A stretch of DNA of 64,000 bases from Aliiroseovarius subalbicans (GCF_022678625.1 NZ_JALBYQ010000002.1:434001-498000); one strand, 5' to 3'. Shown: positions 1 through 11,504, numbered from the stretch's first letter. Made by a program: numbers and translations. Notes: a model not told the origin generated them from the letters alone.

Positions 1-783
1 GGATTGCCCGACTGGGTGCCGCGCCCTGATCGGCTGGTGCCAGCCTCTGAGCTCCGACGCCTGAAGCGAGCCGCCGATGATGCGATCGATGCCCATGCGG
101 CCCGCGCACTGGATGAGGTGCCCGACCTTCTGGACCTGTTGATCGATGCGCAAGACCCGGAAACCGGGCGGCGCATGACCACGCCCGAGCTGCGCGACAA
201 TCTGCTGACCATGCTTGTGGCTGGGCACGAAACGACCGCGCTGGCCTTGTCGTGGTCGTTTTACCTGTGCGCCTTCGACACGGATGTGCAGGAGCGCGCG
301 CGCGCCGAGGCGCATGAGGTGCTGAATGGGCGTATTGCCACCGGCGACGACGTGGTGAACTTGCCCTATACCCGTCAGATCGTGGAAGAGGCGATGCGGC
401 TTTATCCGCCTGCGGGCTTTCTGTCGCGCACCGCCACAGCGCCCGATATGTTGCAGGATCGCGAGGTTTTACCGGGCGATACGATCATGCTGCCGATCTA
501 TGCGCTGCACCGCAACCGGCTGTGGTGGACGGACCCGGACCGCTTTGACCCAGACCGGTTCGAAGACCCGCGCGCAATTGATCCGTTCGCTTATCTGCCG
601 TTCGGGGGCGGGCCGCGCATCTGTCTTGGTATGAGCTTTGCGATGCAGGAAACCGTGATCGTGCTGTCGACGCTGCTCAGCCGGTTCCGGTTCACCCCGG
701 TCCCCGGACGGGTGCCCGAACCGGTACTGATTCTATCCCTGCGTCCCGGCGGCGGCGTCTGGCTGAATCTAGAGCCGATCTAG
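1..783 (+). CDS. Cytochrome P450, C-terminal part (5' end outside window)
   Basis: The frame is open from the first base, so the start lies upstream; about 260 codons remain of a family usually 400-460 residues long. Counting from a TTG at position 4, the I-helix oxygen-activation motif AGHETT is at residues 73-78, the ExxR salt-bridge motif at 129-132, and the heme-thiolate loop FGGGPRICLG at 200-209 with Cys207 as iron ligand. All the hallmarks of a working heme monooxygenase core are present. Substrate and redox partner cannot be read from this half. Its TAG stop overlaps the stop of the convergent M48 peptidase gene within one CTAG. Confidence 0.93.
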   Translation, partial: GLPDWVPRPDRLVPASELRRLKRAADDAIDAHAARALDEVPDLLDLLIDAQDPETGRRMTTPELRDNLLTMLVAGHETTALALSWSFYLCAFDTDVQERARAEAHEVLNGRIATGDDVVNLPYTRQIVEEAMRLYPPAGFLSRTATAPDMLQDREVLPGDTIMLPIYALHRNRLWWTDPDRFDPDRFEDPRAIDPFAYLPFGGGPRICLGMSFAMQETVIVLSTLLSRFRFTPVPGRVPEPVLILSLRPGGGVWLNLEPI

Positions 784-1997
784 CCCTTCTTGACCGACGG
801 CACCACGTCAGGGGCCTTCGGCTCTTTCAGCGGCGGAATATCCCGTGTCGGCTCGGGTATGCGGGCCGGAGCCTCGCCACAGATTTGGCGTAGCGCTTCC
901 CATTCGTCGCTGTCCAGAACCGGACGTTCCGGGGCCTCACCAGTGTCGGCAGCCAAGGCTGCACTGATCCGGTCCTCAAGCTGCGGGTGGGATGCGAAAT
1001 GGGCGATGATGCCTTCCGCATCGCCATGTTTGTCCTTGAGCCGCTGAAACATCGTGCCCAGCGCTGAGGGCGGCAACCCGGCCTGCTCCAACAGCGCGTG
1101 TGCATAGGTATCGGCCCCGGTCTCGGCGTCCTGTGAATAAGACGCGTTGATAAGTTGATTGGCCAGGAACAAAACCACCGTGCCGCCCGCGAAATCGCCG
1201 AACAAAAGGCCCAAAACTCCGATCGACCCGGCCGAGCGGAGCGCGTCGCGGGTCGGATCGCGCGCGACCACATGGCCGATTTCGTGGGCCAGGACTGCGG
1301 CGAGCTCCTCGGGAGCTTCGGCGGCGTGGATCAGCCCTTTGAACAGTATCACCCGTCCTCCCGGCAAGGCGAAGGCGTTGACCATGGGGTGATCCAGCAC
1401 CTGCACCCTGATCGGATAGGGCAGGTCAGAATAGGGGTTCAGGCGGACCTCCATCTTGGCCAGCGCGGCGGCGCCTTCGGGCCTGTCGCACACCTGCACC
1501 GGGTCCAGACCGGTCTGGTCCAGCGCCACGCGGATCTGTTCGAATGTCGTATCCCCCAGCGCCTTTTCGCCCTCGGGCGGCAGGAACTCGGCCAGCTGGT
1601 TGGCCATAACCGGCACCAGGAAGAAAATGATCACTGCGACGCTGGCCAGCGCCGCCGCGGACCATTTCAGCAACCGCCCCAGATTTTCAAACGGCGGGCG
1701 CTGGGTCAGGTTCGGGGCCAGACCTGCGATCTGCTCGGCCGGCCCCTTGCCCTTGAGCACCAACCGCGCCAGCTTGTCCCCGGCCTGAGACAGCACGATA
1801 CCATCGCGCCCGGCCTGGTCCGGCGCCCTGCGCAGGCTATCGAACGGCCATTCGATCCGCGCGCCATCAGGCCGCGTGATGCGCAGGGCGGTCGGCGTCA
1901 CATGCAGCTCCACCCGTTGCCAGCGTGCGTCGCGGCCGTTGACGAATTGGGCGAACAGGTGCTGCTCTTGTGCGTCTGGTGTCATTTCTTCGGTCAC
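780..1997 (-). CDS. M48-family membrane metallopeptidase
   Basis: The 405-residue protein has an N-terminal soluble domain (about 10-95), one strong transmembrane segment (about 113-131), then an M48 (HtpX/Oma1-like) zinc peptidase domain. The zinc and catalytic motif HEIGH is at 238-242, and the third ligand is probably Glu292 in SQDAETGAD. Family members degrade damaged membrane or periplasmic proteins. Its ATG overlaps the stop of the upstream DUF898 gene by 4 nt (ATGA), so it is probably cotranscribed with parC and DUF898. The substrate is unknown. Confidence 0.9.
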   Translation of the reverse strand: MTEEMTPDAQEQHLFAQFVNGRDARWQRVELHVTPTALRITRPDGARIEWPFDSLRRAPDQAGRDGIVLSQAGDKLARLVLKGKGPAEQIAGLAPNLTQRPPFENLGRLLKWSAAALASVAVIIFFLVPVMANQLAEFLPPEGEKALGDTTFEQIRVALDQTGLDPVQVCDRPEGAAALAKMEVRLNPYSDLPYPIRVQVLDHPMVNAFALPGGRVILFKGLIHAAEAPEELAAVLAHEIGHVVARDPTRDALRSAGSIGVLGLLFGDFAGGTVVLFLANQLINASYSQDAETGADTYAHALLEQAGLPPSALGTMFQRLKDKHGDAEGIIAHFASHPQLEDRISAALAADTGEAPERPVLDSDEWEALRQICGEAPARIPEPTRDIPPLKEPKAPDVVPSVKKG

Positions 1998-3181
1998 AGC
2001 GCCGCCCCCACATCCAAGGCATCGGCGAAACCTTCGGCCTCGGCAAATTCGTCACGGTCGCGCTGGTGCACATCGCTCAGGTTCTGGGCATCGACCAGCG
2101 CCGTTTCAATCGCGAAATGCTCGACCATCGGCACTTTCACAAAAGCATGGTGAAACACGTCCCACAAAACGAATACGGTGAAATAGGTCAGGACACCGAT
2201 CATCGTCGCGACCCAGCCGGGAATTGACGAAAAATCACCGTTGAGAATCGCGTCGGGGTTCATCGACACGCCCAGCGCGGCAATGATGGCGACCAAGGCG
2301 AGCGCGGCCATGAGGACCCCGGAGATGCACAGGTAGATCAGGCCATAGCCGCCCGCATAGATGCCAACGACCCGCCCCGCGCGTGGTGCGCTGGTCAGGC
2401 GGGCGCCACCCAATTCTTTGGTCTCAGACAAACGCCTGAAGCTGTCCGCACGCCAGAAGGCGAGACCATAGATCCCCCAGGGTACCGACAGCAGAAACAC
2501 CAACATCCAGGCCGGGTTTTCGGACAGATACAGCATCACGGCCCCTAAAATGCTCAACCCCGCCGCAGTGTACAGCGGGCGCATGGCGCGCAGAAGCATG
2601 GTCCAGCGCCCACCCTGATGCAGGCGCAAACTGCCGAAATAGGTCCGATCGGTGCGATATTTTTCAAGCGCGAAAGCCTTGAGCGGCCACAGCAGCCCCG
2701 CGGTCAGGATCGTGAGCGTCCAATACAGCGCCGCGCGCCAGGCATAGCCCCAGGCGCCGGGCTCCAATCCGAAACGAATACCGCGCCAGCGGGTGCGCGC
2801 CAGCACGTAGCGACGGGCGCGGTATTGCGCGAAGAAGATGATCGGCAATATGCCCACAAAGGACAGGCCATAGGCCACGAAATTGCCCTGAAACAGGCTG
2901 AAGCTGACAAACATCAGAAGCAGGTTCACCACGCCGATATAGAAAGCCATAAAGACCACGGCGACCAGGAATCCCAGCAGCTTTTCCAAGGGCTGGCCCA
3001 GGTATTCGAACGGCGCGCCGCCGGGGCGCACCGCGCTCCAATAATACCGACGCAGGCGGGTTTTCATCCAGAACCGGTAAAACCCCAGCGTCACGACCGT
3101 CAGGAGCCCTGTCTTCAGCGCCAGCCGAAACACCGCACCCTTGTCGCCGACAAATTCGGTTTTCAGGGGCGAAAGAGTCAT
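1994..3181 (-). CDS. DUF898 (YjgN-type) inner-membrane protein
   Basis: This 395-residue protein has several hydrophobic helices and the aromatic and basic loops typical of DUF898, for example FYRFWMKTRLRRYYW near residue 54 and a second copy of the pattern around FALEKYRTDRTYFGS. Function is unknown; family members are polytopic inner-membrane proteins. It starts 3 nt after the parC stop and overlaps the M48 peptidase start by 4 nt, so the three genes look like one operon. Linkage to a membrane peptidase suggests an envelope role, but that is inference. Confidence 0.85.
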   Translation of the reverse strand: MTLSPLKTEFVGDKGAVFRLALKTGLLTVVTLGFYRFWMKTRLRRYYWSAVRPGGAPFEYLGQPLEKLLGFLVAVVFMAFYIGVVNLLLMFVSFSLFQGNFVAYGLSFVGILPIIFFAQYRARRYVLARTRWRGIRFGLEPGAWGYAWRAALYWTLTILTAGLLWPLKAFALEKYRTDRTYFGSLRLHQGGRWTMLLRAMRPLYTAAGLSILGAVMLYLSENPAWMLVFLLSVPWGIYGLAFWRADSFRRLSETKELGGARLTSAPRAGRVVGIYAGGYGLIYLCISGVLMAALALVAIIAALGVSMNPDAILNGDFSSIPGWVATMIGVLTYFTVFVLWDVFHHAFVKVPMVEHFAIETALVDAQNLSDVHQRDRDEFAEAEGFADALDVGAAL

Positions 3182-3184
3182 GGC

Positions 3185-5512
<2,328 letters not shown>

Positions 5513-5643
5513 ATCCGCTGTTTACCCAGCCGCGCGGGTGCAAACAAGCGACGAGCGGCAAACGAGGGAAAACTTGCGCCCTTTTCCCCTGAAAGGGTAA
5601 AGTGGCGGGGAGTATGTGTTTTTCCCAGAGTACGGGGGGTACA

Positions 5644-6153
5644 ATGGGTGTATTGAAGCTTTCTGGTTTGACCGTTGGCGCATTGGCGCTTTTGATGGTG
5701 GTCTACGGGCACGAAGACGGCCTGCCCGAGGATCGAATCGGTCGCGAACCCCACCGAGTTGCTACCAGCGCTCTGCCGTCACCCGAGCCTGCCCCGGCAC
5801 TGATCGCTCAGGCCGCCGCAGACATCGAACCCGAACCGGCACTGAAGCCGATCTTGGAAGTCGCCACACACACCTCGGCCCCTATTGCCCCTGTCTCTGA
5901 GCTGCAGCCTGCTGAAATCATCCCCGCCACCGCCGAGGTCGTGCCAAGTATACCGGTGCTTTATGTCACCGGGTCGAAAGTCAACATGCGCGCCGGTCCG
6001 TCGACCGGTCAGGGTATTGTCACCGCGCTGGTACGCGGCACTGCTGTAGACGACCTTGGCGCGGCTGGCGATGGCTGGACACAGATCCGTGTGGTCGAAA
6101 CCGGTGAACGAGGCTTCATGGCCTCGCGGTTCCTGGACTCGGTGAAACGCTGA
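5644..6153 (+). CDS. Membrane-anchored SH3-domain protein
   Basis: I chose the ATG at 5644, preceded by a G-rich ribosome site (GGGGGGT), over a GTG at 5602 that would put 14 polar residues before the hydrophobic segment. The 169-residue protein then has an N-terminal signal or anchor helix (about 5-22), a Pro/Ala-rich linker (about 25-105), and one bacterial SH3 domain (about 107-168) with the pattern VNMRAGPST...GDGWTQIRV...GERGFMASRFL. Such domains bind peptidoglycan or envelope partners in the periplasm. Transcribed divergently from parC. Confidence 0.85.
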   Translation: MGVLKLSGLTVGALALLMVVYGHEDGLPEDRIGREPHRVATSALPSPEPAPALIAQAAADIEPEPALKPILEVATHTSAPIAPVSELQPAEIIPATAEVVPSIPVLYVTGSKVNMRAGPSTGQGIVTALVRGTAVDDLGAAGDGWTQIRVVETGERGFMASRFLDSVKR

Positions 6154-6190
6154 CGTTGCACGTGCGCCGCCCCTGCCCTAAGCCTTGGGC

Positions 6191-7024
6191 ATGAGCCAGA
6201 AATCCATCCTTATCACCGGCTGTTCCTCGGGCATCGGATACGACGCCGCCCTTGGGCTTACCGCCCGCGGCTGGCGAGTCTTTGCGACCTGCCGACAGGA
6301 CAGGGACGTTGCCCGCCTGACCGGCGAAGGCCTCGAATCGCTAAAGCTGGATCTGACCGACCCCGACAGCATGACCCGTGCGCTTGAGGACATTCTTGCA
6401 CGCACCGGCGGCACACTGGACGCGCTGTTCAACAACGGTGCTTTCGGCCTGCCCGGCGCTTGTGAGGACCTGCCGACAGACGCCTTGCGCGAGATATTCG
6501 AGACCAACGTTTTTGGCACCCATGAGCTGACCCGCCGCGTGATCCCGATCATGCGGGCGCAGGGACACGGGCGGATCGTGCAGAACTCGTCCGTTCTGGG
6601 TTTCACCACCTACCCCTGGCGCTCGGCCTATACCGCGACGAAATACGCGTTGGAGGCGCTGACGGACACTTTGCGCATCGAAATGCGCGACACGCCGATC
6701 CACGTGGTCCTGATCGAACCGGGGCCGATCCCGACCCGCATCCGGGAAAACTCGATCCCGCATTTCGAACGCTGGATCGACTGGAAATCCTCTCCGCGCC
6801 GGGCGCAATACGAAGACAGCCTGCTGAAGCGGCTTTACAGCGACCGCACCGGGCCGGACCCGTTTGAGCTGCCGCCCGCCGCCGTCACCGCAAAACTGGT
6901 CACGGCGTTGGAACATCCCCGCCCCAAAGCGCGGTATTTCGTGACCAAAGCGACCTGGTTCGCCGCCATCGGCAAGCGGCTTTTGCCGACGCGGCTGATG
7001 GATGCGATCATCGCGCGCAGCTGA
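6191..7024 (+). CDS. Short-chain dehydrogenase/reductase (SDR)
   Basis: The 277-residue protein has the classical SDR plan. TGCSSGIG (9-16) is the dinucleotide-binding loop, NNGAFG the NNAG-equivalent, the catalytic serine lies in QNSSVLG, and YTATK supplies the Tyr and Lys. I placed the start at ATG 6191, two codons inside a TTG at 6185, because the sequence then begins at the first beta strand. It acts as an NAD(P)-dependent oxidoreductase; the substrate is not evident. The gene stands alone between the SH3 protein and the HIG1-like gene. Confidence 0.9.
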   Translation: MSQKSILITGCSSGIGYDAALGLTARGWRVFATCRQDRDVARLTGEGLESLKLDLTDPDSMTRALEDILARTGGTLDALFNNGAFGLPGACEDLPTDALREIFETNVFGTHELTRRVIPIMRAQGHGRIVQNSSVLGFTTYPWRSAYTATKYALEALTDTLRIEMRDTPIHVVLIEPGPIPTRIRENSIPHFERWIDWKSSPRRAQYEDSLLKRLYSDRTGPDPFELPPAAVTAKLVTALEHPRPKARYFVTKATWFAAIGKRLLPTRLMDAIIARS

Positions 7025-7093
7025 TCCCCCCTCGCCAAACCGGATCGAAGCGGGTATCTGATCCGCCAGTGAAACGCGTGAAAGGACCGGGAC

Positions 7094-7297
7094 ATGTTCC
7101 AGGACCCCCTCTTTCTTCTGGTCGTCGTCGCCGTTGCGGCGGTTCTGATCATCCTGCTTTTGGGCATTGGCACCTTCGGCGCCGGGGGTGAAGTGGCGCG
7201 CAAGCACTCCAACCGGATGATGCGATACCGGATCATTTCCCAGGCCATCGCCATCGCCCTCATCCTTCTGTTCGTCTATTTGCGCGGAGGCAATTGA
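7094..7297 (+). CDS. Twin-transmembrane HIG1-like small protein
   Basis: This 67-residue protein has two transmembrane helices (about 6-27 and 47-63) joined by a short basic loop, HSNRMMRYRIISQ, which resembles the HIG1 (hypoxia-induced) family pattern. An AGGA ribosome site precedes the ATG. Its TGA stop overlaps the next start in TGATG, so the adenosyltransferase is translationally coupled to it. In mitochondria HIG1 proteins associate with respiratory complexes; whether that holds here is unknown. The pairing with the cobalamin enzyme and etfBA appears typical of Rhodobacterales. Confidence 0.8.
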   Translation: MFQDPLFLLVVVAVAAVLIILLLGIGTFGAGGEVARKHSNRMMRYRIISQAIAIALILLFVYLRGGN

Positions 7298-7881
7298 TGG
7301 TCGTCCTGAACAAGATCTACACCCGCACCGGTGACAAGGGCACGACTGCCCTGTCGGACGGATCACGCGTGGAAAAGCATTCGCTGCGCGTCGATGCCTA
7401 TGGCTCGGTCGATGAAACCAACGCGACGATCGGTCTGGCCCGGCTGCATTGCGGCCCCGAAGGCCAATCCGACATGGACGCAGCCCTTGGCCGCATCCAG
7501 AACGACCTGTTCGATCTGGGCGCCGACCTGGCCCGGCCCAACATGGACCAGGACGACCAGGCCGAATACACGCCGCTGCGCATCATCGACGCACAGGTCG
7601 AACGGCTTGAGGCCGAGATCGACGTGATGAACGCGAACCTGTCCCCGCTGCGCAGTTTCACCCTGCCCGGCGGGTCGCCCCTGGCCGCCCACCTTCACCT
7701 TGTGCGCACCGTGTCGCGCCGGGCGGAACGGATGGCCGTGAAACTGGCGGCCTCCGAAGACGCCAACCCGGCGGCGGTGAAATACCTCAACCGCCTGTCC
7801 GACTGGGCCTTCGTCGCCTCACGCGTGGCCAACGGGAACGGCGAACGAGACGTGTTGTGGGTGCCGGGCGCGAATCGCTAG
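7297..7881 (+). CDS. Cob(I)alamin adenosyltransferase, PduO type
   Basis: The enzyme transfers the 5'-deoxyadenosyl group of ATP to cob(I)alamin or corrinoids, giving coenzyme B12. The 194-residue protein carries the PduO/MMAB N-terminal ATP motif IYTRTGDKGTTALSDG, the VDETNA segment, and the C-terminal RRAERMAV...YLNRLSDWAFVASR signature. ATG 7297 has GGAGG six bases upstream and overlaps the previous stop by one base. With cbiB and cobC later in the window it supplies cofactor for B12-dependent mutases, probably ethylmalonyl-CoA and methylmalonyl-CoA mutase. It stops 3 nt short of the convergent GyrI-like gene. Confidence 0.93.
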   Translation: MVVLNKIYTRTGDKGTTALSDGSRVEKHSLRVDAYGSVDETNATIGLARLHCGPEGQSDMDAALGRIQNDLFDLGADLARPNMDQDDQAEYTPLRIIDAQVERLEAEIDVMNANLSPLRSFTLPGGSPLAAHLHLVRTVSRRAERMAVKLAASEDANPAAVKYLNRLSDWAFVASRVANGNGERDVLWVPGANR

Positions 7882-7884
7882 GGA

Positions 7885-8352
7885 TCAGCCCTTCAGCGGC
7901 ACCCAGATTTCATAGGTCATGACCCCGTCCTTGGCGTCCGGATCATCTGGATACGCCTCGAACACCACGCCCTCGGCCTGCTCATGGTCCGAATTCGGCA
8001 GCCAGGTGCTGAAGATCGCATCGAACATCGCCGGAAGGTCCGCCACCGGGCCGCGGTTGCGGAACACGGCGTATGTGCCCGCCGCGGCCTCGACCGAACA
8101 TGCGCCATCGGGCACGGTGCCCAGCGGATCGACCTCGACGGCTACGGCATAACGGAATCCGTCCGGCGTAGTGTCGAACGACAGGCCATAGAGTGCACCA
8201 GTGACGGTGTTTTCAATCTGCCATCCAGATCCAAAAAACCTCTCATACAGCGCCGGGATCTTGTAGCGTGTTTCCATCGTGAAGGTATCAGCTGCGCCAA
8301 CGAAATGACGTTGAGGCCGGGTGACGATTTGCGGGTCAGGGAGGTTAGTCAT
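7885..8352 (-). CDS. GyrI-like small-molecule-binding protein
   Basis: This 155-residue protein has the GyrI-like (SOUL/AraC effector-binding) architecture: a repeated alpha-beta unit with the motif GTYAVFRNRGPVADLPAMFDAIF near the middle and the terminal YEIWVPL strand. It lacks a DNA-binding domain, so it is a stand-alone ligand-binding protein. I chose ATG 8352 because it has a strong ribosome site (GAAGGAAG) and because upstream in-frame residues lie over the VOC gene. Ten bases separate it from the VOC stop, so the two form an operon. The ligand is unknown. Confidence 0.8.
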   Translation of the reverse strand: MTNLPDPQIVTRPQRHFVGAADTFTMETRYKIPALYERFFGSGWQIENTVTGALYGLSFDTTPDGFRYAVAVEVDPLGTVPDGACSVEAAAGTYAVFRNRGPVADLPAMFDAIFSTWLPNSDHEQAEGVVFEAYPDDPDAKDGVMTYEIWVPLKG

Positions 8353-8362
8353 TGAACTTCCT

Positions 8363-8728
8363 TCAGCTTTCGGGTTGCCACAGTTCGATCGGATTGCCTT
8401 CGGGATCGTGGATGCGGGCAAAGGCACCGATGCCCTCCATCGCGACGCGGTCCTCGACCTCGACACCGGCTTGCTCCAGCTGCGCGACCATCCCGTCCAG
8501 GTCGGCCACCCGGAAATTCAGCATGAATTGTTTGGACGGGTCGCCGAAATAATCCGTGTCGGCCGGGAAAGGGGCGAACACTGTCGCGCCGCCCTCGGAC
8601 ATCCACGGCAGCGTATCGGCATCGGTTGGCACCGGGTTGATGCCCAGGTGTTTTTCATACCACGCCGCCAACAGCCCCGGATTTGCCGTCCGAAAGAAAA
8701 ACCCGCCGAATCCCTGCACCTTTTGCAT
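8363..8728 (-). CDS. VOC-family (glyoxalase-like) protein
   Basis: The 121-residue protein has two beta-alpha-beta-beta-beta modules of the vicinal oxygen chelate superfamily, ending in the characteristic DPEGNPIELWQ strand that usually carries a metal-binding Glu. The start at 8728 has AAGGAG upstream. Members include glyoxalases, dioxygenases and antibiotic-binding proteins, so no substrate is assigned. It is the first gene of a two-gene leftward operon with the GyrI-like protein and is divergent from etfBA. Confidence 0.85.
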   Translation of the reverse strand: MQKVQGFGGFFFRTANPGLLAAWYEKHLGINPVPTDADTLPWMSEGGATVFAPFPADTDYFGDPSKQFMLNFRVADLDGMVAQLEQAGVEVEDRVAMEGIGAFARIHDPEGNPIELWQPES

Positions 8729-8891
8729 CGCACTCTCCTTGTTCGCGCTATCACCCTCGGACCGACGTATGGAACGCGGCGTCGCAGGGCCATTTCTTGT
8801 CGATTTTGCCCTGTTTTCCGTTCGCATGAAACGATAAACGATGGGACGAGAGCTTAGCGCCCATTCGGGCAGTAACTGGGAGATCCACGCA

Positions 8892-9650
8892 ATGAAGGTA
8901 CTCGTGCCTGTAAAGCGCGTGATCGACTATAACGTGAAAGTGCGCGTCAAAGCGGACGGAAGCGGTGTCGATCTTGCGAACGTGAAAATGTCGATGAACC
9001 CTTTCGACGAGATTGCCGTCGAAGAGGCCATTCGCCTGAAAGAGGCCGGCAAGGCTGACGAAGTGGTGGCCGTGTCCATCGGCGTCAAGCAGGCCCAGGA
9101 AACCCTGCGCACCGCGCTGGCCATGGGCGCCGATCGCGCGATCCTGGTGGTTGCCGCTGATGATGTACACGAGGACATCGAACCGCTGGCCGTTGCCAAG
9201 ATCCTGGCGAAAGTCGTGGAAGAAGAGCAGCCGGGCCTGGTTCTGGCCGGCAAGCAAGCCATCGACAACGACATGAACGCCACCGGGCAGATGCTGTCGG
9301 CCCTGCTGGGTTGGTCGCAAGGCACTTTCGCCTCTGAGCTGGACATCGACGGCGACAAGGCCGTTGTGACCCGCGAAGTGGACGGTGGCCTGCAGACCAT
9401 CAACGTGACGATGCCCGCCATCATCACCGTCGACCTTCGTTTGAACGAGCCGCGCTATGCGTCTCTGCCAAACATCATGAAGGCGAAGAGAAAGCCGCTG
9501 GACGAGAAAACCGCCGCCGATTACGGCGTCGACACCACGCCGCGACTGGCCGTCGTTTCGACCGCCGAGCCGGAAGCACGTGCTGCTGGCATCATCGTGG
9601 GCTCGGTCGACGAGCTTGTTGAAAAACTCAAAGAAGCGGGGGCTGTGTAA
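8892..9650 (+). CDS. etfB: Electron transfer flavoprotein beta subunit
   Basis: The 252-residue subunit begins [14 protein letters not shown] and has the AMP-binding ETF fold with the signature segment around [17 protein letters not shown] (about 118-134). With EtfA it accepts electrons from acyl-CoA and other flavin dehydrogenases and passes them to ETF:quinone oxidoreductase. ATG 8892 follows a GGGAG site. The TAA stop overlaps the etfA start by one base (TAATG). Likely partners in this window are the Mcd-like dehydrogenase and other acyl-CoA dehydrogenases. Confidence 0.96.
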   Translation: MKVLVPVKRVIDYNVKVRVKADGSGVDLANVKMSMNPFDEIAVEEAIRLKEAGKADEVVAVSIGVKQAQETLRTALAMGADRAILVVAADDVHEDIEPLAVAKILAKVVEEEQPGLVLAGKQAIDNDMNATGQMLSALLGWSQGTFASELDIDGDKAVVTREVDGGLQTINVTMPAIITVDLRLNEPRYASLPNIMKAKRKPLDEKTAADYGVDTTPRLAVVSTAEPEARAAGIIVGSVDELVEKLKEAGAV

Positions 9651-10576
9651 TGGCTGTTCTTCTTCTCGCAGAAGTCACCGACGGCGAACTGGCGATGGAC
9701 GCCACCGCCAAAGCTGTCACCGCTGCTGCATCGCTGGGTGACGTGACCGTGCTGTGCGCCGGCGCATCCGCCGCCGCCGCAGGCGACGCCGCCGCGAAAA
9801 TCGACGGTGTGGCCAAGGTTCTGGTCGCCGAAGACGCATCATTGGGTCACCGCCTGGCAGAACCGACCGCCGCACTGATCGTGTCGCTGGCCGGGGATTA
9901 TTCGCACATCGTCGCCCCCGCCACGACTGACGCCAAGAACGTCATGCCGCGCGTCGCAGCGCTGCTGGACGTGATGGTGATCTCGGACGCGTCGGGTGTT
10001 GTCGATGCCGACACGTTCGAGCGCCCGATCTACGCCGGTAACGCCGTTCAGACCGTCAAATCGTCGGATGCGACCAAGGTCATCACCTTCCGCACCTCGA
10101 CCTTCGACGCCGCTGGCGAAGGCGGCTCGGCCGCCGTTGAAACCGTGTCGGCCGCTGCCGATCCGGCACTGTCCTCCTGGGTCGAAGACAAGGTTGCCGA
10201 AAGTGACCGGCCCGAGCTGACCTCGGCCGGTGTGGTTGTGTCCGGTGGTCGTGGCGTCGGGTCCGAAGAGGACTTCGCCCTGATCGAGAAACTGGCCGAC
10301 AAGCTGGGTGCCGCTGTTGGCGCATCGCGTGCCGCTGTCGACTCGGGCTATGCCCCGAACGACTGGCAGGTGGGCCAGACCGGCAAGGTGGTTGCCCCGG
10401 ACCTGTATGTTGCGGTCGGCATCTCGGGCGCCATCCAGCACCTTGCTGGCATGAAGGACTCGAAGATCATCGTCGCGATCAACAAGGACGAAGAAGCCCC
10501 GATCTTCCAGGTCGCGGATTTCGGCCTGGTTGCCGACCTGTTCGACGCTGTCCCGGAACTGAACGACAAACTGTAA
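9650..10576 (+). CDS. etfA: Electron transfer flavoprotein alpha subunit
   Basis: The 308-residue protein has the C-terminal FAD-binding domain of Etf[13 protein letters not shown] (about 199-210), [12 protein letters not shown], the QVGQTGKVV loop and [12 protein letters not shown], followed by the [11 protein letters not shown] segment that closes over the flavin. Length is normal. It is cotranscribed with etfB and followed by two hairpins, the second a strong bidirectional terminator. Confidence 0.96.
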   Translation: MAVLLLAEVTDGELAMDATAKAVTAAASLGDVTVLCAGASAAAAGDAAAKIDGVAKVLVAEDASLGHRLAEPTAALIVSLAGDYSHIVAPATTDAKNVMPRVAALLDVMVISDASGVVDADTFERPIYAGNAVQTVKSSDATKVITFRTSTFDAAGEGGSAAVETVSAAADPALSSWVEDKVAESDRPELTSAGVVVSGGRGVGSEEDFALIEKLADKLGAAVGASRAAVDSGYAPNDWQVGQTGKVVAPDLYVAVGISGAIQHLAGMKDSKIIVAINKDEEAPIFQVADFGLVADLFDAVPELNDKL

Positions 10577-10581
10577 GGCAA

Positions 10582-10645
10582 CGGGCCTTCCGGCCCGAAC
10601 CTTCAGCCAAGACACGAAAAGGCCCGCCAATTGGCGGGCCTTTTT
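10582..10645. terminator. Tandem hairpins; bidirectional intrinsic terminator
   Basis: A 6-bp hairpin with a 4-nt loop (10582-10597) is followed by a perfect 28-nt palindrome (10617-10644) with AAAA on its left and TTTTT on its right. The GC-rich stem flanked by A and T runs can terminate transcription in both directions, serving etfBA on the plus strand and the DUF6473 gene (stop at 10662) on the minus strand. Confidence 0.9.
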
Positions 10646-10661
10646 GCTGTGCCGTCTGACC

Positions 10662-11504
10662 TTACAGGTGCGGTGACAGTACCTCGGCCAAATGCTCGGC
10701 CACAAAATCATGCGCGGTGACCCCCAGCATCCCACGCGCAGCGGGTTCCTCAAGGTCCGTGAATACCATCTGGTCATAGCCAGACGCGATCTCGTCCTCG
10801 CCAACCGCAACCTCGACCACGCCCGCGACAAAGGGCTTCAACTCCGCAATCATCTCTTCCCCCACGAACAGCGGGTCGGTGCCGTCAATCCCGGCATCGT
10901 CACTGGCGCCGGGCGCATGGTCGGACATCCACAAAAGCACGATCTTGCCGTCAATCTTCGAGATCAGCGTCTTCATCCGCGCGACCCAGGCTTCTTTCAA
11001 CTCCTGCTCCACCATCGCGAACTTGTCCGGCGACACATCGCGCAACGTGGTCAACAGATGGCGCGTGAAGTTGAATTCGGTAAAGTCGACCTCGCGGTAA
11101 ATGGTTTTGAGCAGGTTCGAGGCCCGGAGAAACCGGTCATTGCGCCGCGGATGCACCGCATAGAACCGGTTCGACATGTTCTGCGCCCCGGTCATCTGCA
11201 CCACGGTAACGGCCGCGTTGGAACAGGCATCCAGCACGGTCTGGTCGTTCACGAACACATCGGTCCCGGCATTCATACAGCCGAAGTTTACCACAGTGTG
11301 GTTCAACGCTTCCCCAAGCGTTTCCGCATAGGGATGTTCGACAAATTTACCATAGGTCTCGGTCCCGCCAAGGACAGCGACATAAGGTGTGTCAAGCTTG
11401 CGCTTTGGACCCCGAAACAGCAATTTGGATTTCCCGTACCGACACGGGTAGTATTCAAGGGCACCCTCGCCCAGGTTTTCATAGGCCATATCCACCCACT
11501 CCAT
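10662..11504 (-). CDS. DUF6473-family protein, possibly SGNH-hydrolase-like
   Basis: The 280-residue protein (a second in-frame ATG at 11489 has a GGAG site upstream and may be the true start) matches a family I know as DUF6473, common in Rhodobacterales: EYYPCRYGKSKLLFRGP, then VAVLGGTETYGKFV. Block order resembles SGNH/GDSL esterases: GGTETYG (46-52) at the GDS position, NFGCMNAG (73-80), GAQN (106-109), SDH (194-196), and a late His in TAHDFVAEH. The usual nucleophile serine is not obvious. No signal peptide. Function unknown; transcribed divergently from the hydroxybutyryl-CoA dehydrogenase. Confidence 0.75.
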   Translation of the reverse strand: MEWVDMAYENLGEGALEYYPCRYGKSKLLFRGPKRKLDTPYVAVLGGTETYGKFVEHPYAETLGEALNHTVVNFGCMNAGTDVFVNDQTVLDACSNAAVTVVQMTGAQNMSNRFYAVHPRRNDRFLRASNLLKTIYREVDFTEFNFTRHLLTTLRDVSPDKFAMVEQELKEAWVARMKTLISKIDGKIVLLWMSDHAPGASDDAGIDGTDPLFVGEEMIAELKPFVAGVVEVAVGEDEIASGYDQMVFTDLEEPAARGMLGVTAHDFVAEHLAEVLSPHL

